DNA of 64,000 nucleotides, from NCBI RefSeq assembly GCF_021134715.1, contig NC_060026.1, positions 11,709,001 through 11,773,000 of the forward strand, in the 5' to 3' direction. A program made the translations under genes and the position numbers. The notes beneath the pieces were generated by a model, which did no database searches, was not told the origin of the DNA, and saw only the letters and a list, made by a program, of their open reading frames with translations. Source of the DNA: Daphnia pulex (lineage: Eukaryota > Arthropoda > Branchiopoda > Diplostraca > Daphniidae). Shown here piece by piece: positions 23,747 to 35,000 of this stretch. Numbering within the stretch: position 1 is the stretch's first letter; each line of letters starts with the position of its first letter.

Positions 23747-24318
23747 GCAAACGCTCGCCAATCAATGTTTTATTATTTGTTTCCATTTTTTAATCTCTAG
23801 CCAAAATGGTGGTACTCCTCGCTTTTGATTAGCTATTACCAAACGTGTTGGTGCCGTGCGCACCACCTCCTAATTATAAAACTGTCGTGTCCAGCATGCA
23901 AGCAGAGCATGCTTGGTTTTTATTGTTAACGCGCATGTTTGTAAAGCTAAAAAGATAGGCCATAGACTTTGATTACTCATCACTGTCAAGTGTCAAAACA
24001 TTAACAGCAGTCAGCAACGTTTTGCAGTCTGGTGCGAGTAAACTTACTGATGACAACAGAATGACGGACGAGATAACTGATCGTGTTTGACTTTTATATC
24101 TATTTACTCTATTTACAGAATAACAATCCAGAACGACCTTCAAGTTGCAGCACACGATTTATCTTTTTTTTTTATTGATAACCAGTATTGAAAAAAAAAA
24201 GAAAAAAACTGCGACAAACAAGTTTATATAATAGCAGAAATAATAAGGTGATGTGCATATGATTAGTCAAATAAATTTGGATCAACCCCAGCTGCTCTAA
24301 AGTTTCACGGCTATAATT
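23747..24318. other. intergenic spacer, no gene
   Basis: No coding frame or recognisable repeat was seen between astacins B and C apart from A/T tracts near 24160-24210. Confidence 0.5.
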
Positions 24319-25639
<1,321 letters not shown>

Positions 25640-26046
25640 GACTCTGATAATCCAAACAAAACTGTATGGGTGATTTAAAAGACTGCTGTGTGAAGCTGGA
25701 CGCTTGATTGTAGGTTTGGACTTTTCAAAACAAAACGTTTAGCTTTTCTTTTATCAAGTATTGACATAGCTAGACGTCATCACTATTAATCGTTGTTTAA
25801 GTAGAAGAAGTTTGAAAAGAAGATAGCAATACGACATAGCAGTTTATCGAACGAATTTGGCCAGATGACAAAAATCAGTAGGAAATGATTTTTTAAAAAA
25901 AGAACTAAATTGATACTAAAGATATCCTGCCACAAACTTTAAACATAACGTAACAAAAAGACTCGATAGTCAATCCTACGTAGTTTATTACAAGAAAAAG
26001 TCATCCAGAAATGTCCCAGAAATGTCACAAATACATTTTTCAATTT
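25640..26046. other. intergenic spacer, no gene
   Basis: Holds the astacin C promoter side and the 3' end of the AKAP17A-like gene; nothing else recognisable. Confidence 0.5.
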
Positions 26047-28535
26047 TCAAGTAAGTCGCTCAACGGCTAGTGCAGGTTCCATCGTATTCTCACCGGACAT
26101 TGAGCTACTAGGAGCTGAAAATCTACTTTCCGATTTCATTGTGTATCTTTCTTTCGTCGGCGGGAAATCGCGTGTTCTGCGGGCGTGGAATTCTCCACCT
26201 CGACCTCCTCTTCGGTACCCTCCGCGTCCATTTTGCCGTTGGTTGTCTACGTTGGGTCCATCCCACAACTCTTGATCCAGTTGGGAAACCCAATTCGCTT
26301 TACCGTTGTCGAACCGACTCCGTTTCCAATCACCTCGATTCTGATTTTGGCGTGGAGCTGAATGGAACGACTCCTGAGGTGGATATCGTTTCCTGTTGAA
26401 GGATGAATGTCGGTGGTGGTGGTTTTGCTGATTGACGTGTTGTTCGTCATATTCTTTCCTAAAATCAATGGGCTGCACCGGAATTGAGCGTTGAGACATG
26501 GGTTGATTCATCAAAGGATCTTGTCTGACGAAATGCCCGTTATTCGCCCTACGTTTAAAATGAAATTAATAATATTTGCACAATTCCAAAGTTTGGCGAA
26601 TAACAAATTTACCTATCAGTTACATGAAGTAGATTTTCTTGAGTTTGCGCTTGAACTGGAGCAACTTTATCAGCAATTTTGGGCTCAGACATGACATTGA
26701 CGGTGCTTTTCAATTTGACGGCCGAAGTTTGAAGCATGTGCCGCACTCTCTCCCTCTGTTCCTCAAGTTGCTCCTGCCCAACCTGCTGGTATTTCTTAAG
26801 TAGTTTGGCGCGCAAATTTCGCTCTTCTTCTTCCAGCTTCAATTGACGTCTAGCCTCCTTGTCCTTAAAAGAAAATGAGTCATGAAATCAAGTGTTCCAA
26901 GAGAAAATCATCAAACTAGCAAGTTACCTTCTTTAAAGACTTATCTTTCTTCCTGGAAAGGTCTTTTTTGCGCCTTTCTTTCTCTTCAAGTGCAGCCTGA
27001 ATAAATGTGCTCACAGAAAAATGATTTCTTTAAAAGATTCTATTTAAAATACCTTAACCCGCTCGAAAACCGCGTCCAGCAACCGTAAACTCTCCAGCCT
27101 TCTTTGGACAAGCACCAACTTGCGCTCCTCGAGCACGACCCTGGCCTCCTCTTCAGCCTTTCTCTTTCTGGCGGACTCCTCTTCCTCTTTTAGTCGTTCT
27201 TCTGTCTGCTGACGTCTACGAAGAAAAGCGTCAACGTCATGTTGCAGTCGATGTCTTGTGATAACTCTTTGAGAGTTTTTTTTTGTTTGTTTGTTTGTTT
27301 TATGGCAATCAGCCTGACCTGCTCTCTTCGTGTTTGAGATTTTCCAGTTCCCTTCGAACTTTGTCGGCCCTCTCTTTGTCAATTTCTTCCTGGATTAATC
27401 TTTCCCTGGCAATCCTCCGGAATTTTAGAGATCTTTCGCTTTGGTGTCGAGTGCGATCAAAGTCAACCTAGAAATGAGGTAACACAGTAAGGCCATGTAA
27501 ATGCTACTCACCTTTGGATGGGATCTATCACCTGTACAAGAGCTGTCCAAGCTCTGTTCCCTTCTTTGTAAAGTAGTTTCATGCCTCTGAAGGCTGTCAT
27601 ACATTTAAGAAATCCAACATACTCCTGGTACTGAACGAATGCTTCAAATAGTCCATCTTGTCCGAATGCAAAAGTATTTGGGGGATTAGAAACCATTTTT
27701 GGCCTGTATGGGTCCAACATGGGAATGTCAACAGTGCGAAGAGGTCCAAACACTTCAAAAATGGCCCTGAGCATAGATTCACTTGGCTTCATCTTGAAAC
27801 AGTTTGTCTCCAATCTATTGGGGAGGAATTCAAAACCAAATAAAGAAACAATTTCATGTTTTCTGCTTCACATGAAATTCATTAATCATTACCCGCTTGA
27901 CTGAGGGACCATAAACCATTGGCATGGCAGCAGACTGATGTGAACAGTATCGGGCCGTTCTCCTGGTTTGAGCTCATTCATATTTTTGCTTTGTTGAAAG
28001 TATGTGTCCCAGTCATGTCTTGATGGGTAGATTAGTTTGGATTCACAAGCTCTCATTTTCAGTGGTTCCGGGAAGCCGTTCAATCTTAGGATGCCTCTGT
28101 CAAGCCGGTGAAGAACTCCTGCTATCTAAAGAGTAAGTTTGTCGTTACATTTAACTTGTGATGCATATGTAGAGTTAAGTTGCTCTTACCTGATGTCTAC
28201 TGTCAAGGTGAGCTTCAAATCGCACATATTGCAGCGTGCTTTTCAATACCTTAGAAACATAGATGGCATTTTTTTTCTGGAATACAAGGTTTGTATTTGT
28301 TAACAATGTTTCGAAAATTCTATACTTTCATCCCAATGATTTCATCGGGTTTTGCGGCCGTTTTGATTTTATCCATTATTTCCAAAGTGGAGACGGATTT
28401 CCCCGCGGTTTTTAGCATGTCGGCTGGCAACTGGACCGAAATGCTGATACAAGAAAGTGGTTTCAAATACAAATTCTGAGATGTGTTGATGACGACGGCA
28501 TCCCTCCAGTCTTCACAGGGAAATATAGATGTCAT
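26047..28535 (-). CDS. AKAP17A: A-kinase anchor protein 17A-like (splicing regulator)
   Basis: An orthologue-like match to AKAP17A (XE7/SFRS17A), a nuclear-speckle protein that binds PKA and influences alternative splicing in vertebrates. Nine exons: 28535-28326, 28276-28190, 28125-27893, 27814-27532, 27467-27319, 27266-27053, 26996-26928, 26863-26613, 26548-26047; about 665 residues, close to the 695 of the human protein. Conserved blocks are LYLKPLSCISISVQLP near residues 23-38, PSRHDWDTYF and PGERPDTVHI in exon 3, and VDIPMLDPYRPKMVSNP then GMKLLYKEGNRAW in exon 4. Exons 5-8 are a charged coiled coil (residues about 275-470). The last exon is Gln/Arg-rich with an RGG-type box (GRGGYRRGGRGGEF) for RNA contact. 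The exon 6 acceptor could be at 27266 or 27254, both in frame. It shares a ~510-bp upstream region with CENP-A. Confidence 0.85.
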
Positions 28536-29048
28536 TTTAACTAAGCCAAAATACTTTCATGTACAAAAAGCTATCGTTTAAGAACGTCAACAAAACACGT
28601 TAAGTTACTCCATTTCTTTCCTGCTTACGTCTACCAAAGGAAACCAATTGCCAACGTAGGCAATACATGCAATTTCAGACTCTACTCACAGGTGGCTCTG
28701 CCGTCAAGGCGGGTTTTACGAAATGATAAATCGTGTACCAGTGGAAAAAAGAAAAATGAGAAAGTTGGATTGCGCGTCAAGTCCAGTAAAAATTCCGTTA
28801 TTAGGTAAATAATCAAGTAAGACAGGAAATTCGAATGAAGAAATTTTAATGTAAAGGCATCCGGCTGGAGTGGAGACGAAAAAAACAAATTCCTTTCTCA
28901 GACTTCGCCAGCTTTATTATCTGCTAAAACACTGTGCGACGGACGGGAATTCATTTAGTGGTCGTTTATCTAGTCGCCGTGGAAGTCATTATTCAACGAA
29001 GGTTACAGCCAGGAATTTCACCGAGATATCATCCAACAACGAAAGAAA
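28536..29048. promoter_or_regulatory. shared divergent promoter region
   Basis: The ATGs of the AKAP17A-like gene (minus) and the CENP-A gene (plus) are 513 bp apart and point away from each other. No TATA box is evident on either side, as expected for housekeeping or cell-cycle genes. The exact start sites cannot be placed. Confidence 0.5.
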
Positions 29049-29770
29049 ATGGCTAGATTGAAAAAATCTAATGCTGGCGCATGTGCATCAAACCTTCCGA
29101 TTACAAGGTCACAAACTGTGGTGTCTAGAGCTTCGATTGTGGGGGCTAAAGCTAAAACCCCGGCGCAAGCTCCGCCGAAATCTTCGAGTTTTCGTGACTC
29201 TGCTGGCAAGAAACGTTACAGGCCAGGATCGAAAGCTCTCAAAGAGATTCGTCATTATCAAAGAGGTATATAATATATGCGCTACATTATTCCTTTCTAA
29301 ATCCTCTTCGTGATTTTCCCATTTAAGAATAGAAAAATGATGTTTTGTGTTTTTTTAATAATGCAGTGTGTTTTATGATGTTTATATAGGGACGGGGTTA
29401 TTAATTCCACGATCGCCTTTTACGCGAGTCATTAAACAGATCAGCCAAGAATTGACGGGGAACTCTGCGTTTCGGTATAATAGTAACCCAATATATACTA
29501 TAGAGCTTAACAGCCCCAACAGCACATAATTCATAGTCCACTTATACGTCTAAGGTTTACGAGCGAGGCGCTGGAATGCCTGCAAGTGGCATCCGAAGCC
29601 ATGGTGATTCAGTTATTCGAAGATTCAGTGTGGACCATGGTCAACGCCAAACGGCTGACTCTAATGGTATCTACTATTTCTTCGTTTCTTAGAGTTAATT
29701 AAATTATCCTTTTTTTAAATATTAGGTGCAGGACATTCAGCTGGTCAGGCGCATTCGCGGAAATCTTTAA
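29049..29770 (+). CDS. centromeric histone H3 variant (CENP-A/CenH3)
   Basis: Replaces H3 in centromeric nucleosomes and marks kinetochore position. Four exons: 29049-29265, 29390-29474, 29555-29666, 29726-29770; 152 residues. The first ~55 residues are a basic, Ser/Ala/Pro-rich tail unlike H3 (no ARTKQT). The fold starts at RPGSKALKEIRHYQRGT (alpha-N), then LLIPRSPFTRVIKQISQEL (alpha-1), and continues TSEALECLQVASEAMVIQLF and EDSVWTMVNAKRLTLM, ending VQDIQLVRRIRGNL. Loop 1 (TGNSAFRF) is two residues longer than in H3, and FQ of canonical H3 is FT; both are hallmarks of CenH3. Introns also argue against a replication-dependent H3. Head-to-head with the AKAP17A-like gene. Confidence 0.9.
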
Positions 29771-31611
29771 ACTTAACTTCTCAACACTCAAATTCAATTT
29801 GAAAATCTTTCTAATCACCAAATTCACCAAATCTGTTCAAATCACTTTGTTAAATTATTTTTAAATGTTTGAAATTTGATCTCGAGGAAAATACAAAATT
29901 TGAATTTTTTTTTAACTGAATGGTGTCTTGTGTGTTCAATTCAGGTTTCAAATTCGATTGACCCAGCTGACTGTATACGTGTTATATCCCCTTATTTACT
30001 TGAATGACCATTTAGATGGAGATATGAAAGTGTGCCCAGTTGTATAATGCAAAAACTGTCCAAGTATTTCTTTGAACCCAAAAAACCAATAGCATTCAAC
30101 CCGTGTGTTTCGTTGGAAGATATACCCTCTCGACTGCTGGTGGGATTCATTATCTTGTCTCCATGAATAATGTACGACGCATAACTTTTGTGCTGAGAAA
30201 AAAAAAATGTATTTTTCTTCTTCTTCTTCTTCATTCCGTTTCTTCGTCTCGATTCGATTCCACACAGCGCCCCGCATTTCCTATAGAGAGTTCAAACAAA
30301 AACCACATGTTCATTTGAAAGTCAATTTCATTTCAAATTCCTCTTCGAATTTTTTGGAGGTTCGTCCCAACTGTGGAAATCAAACCGATTTAAAGATCAT
30401 CGCAACTTTGTTTTTTTTTTTTCTTTTCCGGCTGGGGGGCGATGGTGGTGCTGATGCTGGTATGTGTCTAGTACGTAACCTCTTTTCACCGCGGGATCGG
30501 TATCACGCCATGCATGCATTTTCCATGTCCAGTACACAGAGCCAAATTGTGCACGCGCATGTGTCCTTGGGGTTAACGGGAAACCCAATCTAGGAAGAAT
30601 CATTCACCTAATCCATTAAATGCGCCCATTACCGCGCAAATGTCGCATCCAAGTAGAAAACCAAGAAAGAAAAAAACAACAAAAAGACACGAAAACAAGG
30701 AAGTTAAAAAGCTTCCAGATTTGACCAGAAGCAGCTAGCAGCAGCCAGCAGCCGGGAAGCGCAGAGGGTAAACGTTTTATGCGCATATGTACACGGCGTA
30801 TTATATACGCGCTGATTGCAAAGTATCGGGCGCAATCTCTCCTTCTTCGACATGCTGGTTAACATGTCCGCGAGGATTATTATCTAAGTCTTTTTTGTTG
30901 TTGAATTATTTATTTCCTCCCCCCGCGCGACCCACCAGCAGCAACACCAAAGTTTCCAGCGCGCATAACGCCATAAACTCCACATTTTTATTTGAACACC
31001 ATCTGCGTCGAAAAGGAGAAGAAACTCTCTCTAGCGCAGCGCTCTCGACTCTCTCGTGGTAATAATTTCAAGTTCTGATGAATAAAAATACACACAGGAA
31101 ATATCATGACATTCCCCGGGTGGCAGTGCAATGTGTCTACAAGTATATTAGATAGACTCTATCGCTGTCGAAAGTGTCGTCTCTCTCTCTCTCTCTATAA
31201 TAAATAAACCAGAATTCCTATTTCGAGATATATACGCGCAGCTCGGAAAAGGATATACAAATGCCCCGGCGACAAGCGAAACAGATTGCGTCGTCTTTTT
31301 TTTCCATCGAATTTTTTTGCGTAATGAAGACGAGAAGTTTATTTTGTTTTGTCTCGAAACGGCCATCGCTGATGGGGACCCAGTCAAACGAGAAATTGTG
31401 ACAGGGCACCACATTTTATGTATATATCCATACAACAACTACAGCTAAACGCACCATGAAGGTTATACACACACACACACACACACTCGGCATTTTGGGT
31501 TTACCTCATGGGGAGGGTTCGCTGATGGAGAGAGAAAGAGAGGAGGGATTTCACCAAGGGAAATAACACACACACACACAGAGCAGTCTAAAGGAGAGAG
31601 AATAGGTGGAA
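29771..31611. other. intergenic, Wnt7 upstream region
   Basis: No gene supported. Features are low-complexity (TTC)n near 30217-30235, a T tract near 30410, microsatellites (CA)n near 31470 and 31567, and a CT/GA-rich stretch near 31175. Part is probably regulatory for the Wnt7-type gene. Confidence 0.45.
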
Positions 31612-31619
31612 TATATAAA
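31612..31619 (+). promoter_or_regulatory. TATA box of Wnt7-type gene
   Basis: TATATAAA, about 460 nt before the signal-peptide ATG at 32076, with a CGGAC downstream-element-like motif near 31635. Implied leader is about 430 nt and contains several upstream ATGs, including a 22-codon uORF at 31631 with a serine run. Confidence 0.5.
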
Positions 31620-32075
31620 GGCGAGTTGTGATGTCGGACGATGGCAGCAGCAGCAGCAGCAGTCAGCCAGCCAGCTGGTGTGTGTGTAGCTATAGGTAGT
31701 GTTGGTGTAGAAGGTGTCGGTCTAGTGTCGGTGGGTTAGCTCCCGAACACACACAGTTCTTAAGAGGACGTTAGCCGCACCGCACCATCAACTTTGCTCT
31801 CTCTCTCACTCGGCTCCTCTTTTTTAGAACATTTTTCATTTCTTGGTGTGATTTTGTGAAATTTTTTTGCTTGTTGGGGGTCAATTTCAGTGCGTGAATT
31901 TTGGAGTGTACCCCGCCAATTTTTTGAAATTTTGAAAAAAATTGTGTGGAGGGAAATTTGAAAAAAACAAACCGGAAAAAGGAAAATTCGCCGCCCGGAA
32001 TTAGTCAGAAAAAACAGGAGCACTTGAATCTTTTTGGGGGGTTGGTTGTGATATGGTTTTGCGTGGGGGCGGATC

Positions 32076-35000
32076 ATGTCTCCGCAGCTCGGGCCGACCA
32101 CTCTCCTCTCACTTGCCCGGCACTGGCACGTCCTCTTGCTCATCTCTCTCATCACGCCGATCGGACCTTTTTCCAGCAGGTAAAAAATAAATTTCTCTCC
32201 CCTTCAACTTTTTTCCTGTTGGACGTATGTACATATTTTATCCAAACATGTCGCCTCCGTTTATTTATTACGAGTGAACCCTTAGGGAGAATGAACAAAA
32301 AAGCTAATACCTCTCTACAACTAATACTACTAAAAACAAAACAACATCCAACACACACACTCACCATTTTTCGCCATTAAACCCTGCCCCACAGCAGCGA
32401 GCGCTGAGCATAAATCATTGTAATCTTTTCGCTGTTCTCGCTAAAAAGTCGACTCGTTTTTCGCCCCGGCTTTATAGTAGTAGTATATAGTATAGATTCG
32501 GATAAGAATAGAAAGAAATAAAACACACACACAAACGCACAATCTCATTAACATACGCTAATGGTCGAGCTGCTGCTATAGCCCAGCAGTCCTCGGTAGT
32601 CGTCGTCGGTGGTTGTTCCACTTTGTCGTTCCTTTTTTTTTTGTTTTGTCTTTTGTTTTGTTTCGGGAATATTTGAAAGGAAACAAAACTGGGAAACAAG
32701 AAGTATACAGTAGAAGAAGAAGAAAATGAAAGAGAAAAGGTTTATGGGACGGAGAAGAAGGCCCCCTGCTGGCCCTGGCCCTGGTTTATCAGTGATCAAT
32801 GTCGTCCAAAACGGTGGAGAGAGAGACGAACGCTTTCGCTCGATGATGGCGCGTGCTGGCTGGCTGCTAACTGGCTGCTGCCGCTATGTGTGTACAAATG
32901 CTATACGTGACTGTTGAGGACCCGGGTCGGCCGGCCGGCCCGCCGTGTGTTCCATCTCCTTCTTTGGATGATGTAAGAGAGGAACGGATGGTTCGTTTGA
33001 GTGCTTTTCCCAATTCGATCGGACAGCCCTCAGGATGGATTCAATTAGATATATCAAATCGACAGTTGTCGACGGGCAACTGCTGTTCGCTGCTGCTGCT
33101 GCTGCTGCCGAGAGTTGGACTGGAGTTGGAGCCCCCCAATAACACAGTAGGACGGGCCGGCTCTCTTCACTTTTTCTTCATGACAAGGCGGACAACACCT
33201 GCCCAGCAGCCAAAAAAAAAAGAAAAAAAGTCGCAGACACACAAAGGGCAACTACTAAAATCAGGCGCAGTTATTATACGGTCGTGCAATAAATAACCGA
33301 ATCGTCACCGGTCGAAACACCCTCAATAGCTGTGTGCCCAGTGTTTCTTAGTGGGAGGTCGACCCTATTGGGAGAAACAAAAAAAGAAAAAAAGAAAAAT
33401 GGGGGGGCCGCACCAAAACACGAGAGGAATATAACCGTAAGAGGTCCCATTAAGAGCCCAAGAGCTCCTCTCCGAAGAGAGCGCAGTAGTTGTCAAGTTC
33501 GACTAATGAGCCGATCGATTTCCTCTTCGGTCTTTTCTCTTTAACTATTTCTTCTTTTTTTAAAATTTTATTTTCTGGTGGGGGGGTGGAAGGAAAGAAG
33601 AAATATAACGCCACCTGGATGTATAATATAACTGATGACAGAATAGGCCGCCGAAAAGGAACCGCTTCATCACTTATTTTTTTTTGTTGGTTGGTCTTTT
33701 TTTTTTTCAACATAGAAAATGGCCTTTTCGATAGTTCTTTTTTAAGATTTTTGTTTTATTATTATTATTTTCACCGTGACCAATGAGAAGAGAAAGAACA
33801 TCACGCGAACATAAAGAAACCAAATTATATACCCAGTCGGAGCGCGGGGTTTTGTGTCTGTATGTGCATGTGAACATCACAAACAGAGCCCGCGATATAC
33901 GTACTAAACCGTGCTGTGTACACCTGATCAGGTAAAGCACCACCACCACCACCACCACACCAATTTTCGACCACATCAAAGCGTATACATTTTTTTTTTT
34001 TTTTTCTTTTCGGGTGTTATATTTTCTCCTCGACGTGAGAACTGCTGTTATCTTCTTCGAGTTGAAGAAGGGGGGGTTCAACTCTCCCAAACAGTCGGAG
34101 AAAAGAAAAACCCCCCTCCTGCTGTGAGACATAATATAGCTTGGCTGGCTGACCTCTTCTCTTATTTTTTTATCCTTTTCTTTTCTTTTTTTTAAGTTTT
34201 TTTCTTTTTTTTTACCAATGGGGGGAGCACGCCCAACTCATCAGTCGGTGCGCGAGCAATAAGACATTTTTTTCTTCTTGTTATTTTTACCTTGTTCGTG
34301 CGGGTTTATTTCGTTTTTTCCCTTGTTTCTTTCGAAAAAAAGAAAAGAAATAACACTAAAGTCTTTTCGGGTTATTCCTCTACAAGGAGAGAAATACAAG
34401 CGGTCGAAAAACTTGAAAGAAGCTAAGAAAAAAAGGCCTTTTTTCTGTTTTGTTTTTATTTTTTGAGTTTCCTGAAAAAATGATTAGAATTGCCTAGGGG
34501 CTAAGTCATTTCACACCTGATTAGAATGCAACCCTCTCGTTCGACACCCACTTCCAGATTTTTTGTTGTTTTCTTTCAAAAAAATAAAATAAAAGAGAAA
34601 ACTCCAATCAGCATCCTGTCAATGTTTTGTTTTTTTCTCTCTTTCCTCTTTTATCTGCTTTTTTGTTTTGTTGTTGGTTAAATTATCGATCGAGAAACAA
34701 AACAAAACAAAAAATTCTTTTCTATATCTCCTTTATATCTTAACCCCATTTGAAATCTTCTCCTCGCGATTGAACTGTCCAATAAATTCAAACTGCGCGC
34801 GGGGAGGGATAAAAGCCCGGGTGATTTGAACGCGCGCGCGCGCGCTTGGCATTCCACGAAATTCTTTTCTCTCTTCTCTCTAGTTCTGTCTCACTCTAGG
34901 CAAATGCAATTAAAACAAACGTGACTTTGGTTCTAATAAAATGACGTTTAGAGCAACAAGTTGTGTGTGTGTGACAGGAAATCCCGTTGAGGTTGAAAGA

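Noticed and set aside
33911-34195. Poly-His ORF and similar low-complexity ORFs in Wnt7 intron 1
   Set aside because: Created by (CAC)n and T tracts; no splice context or family signal.
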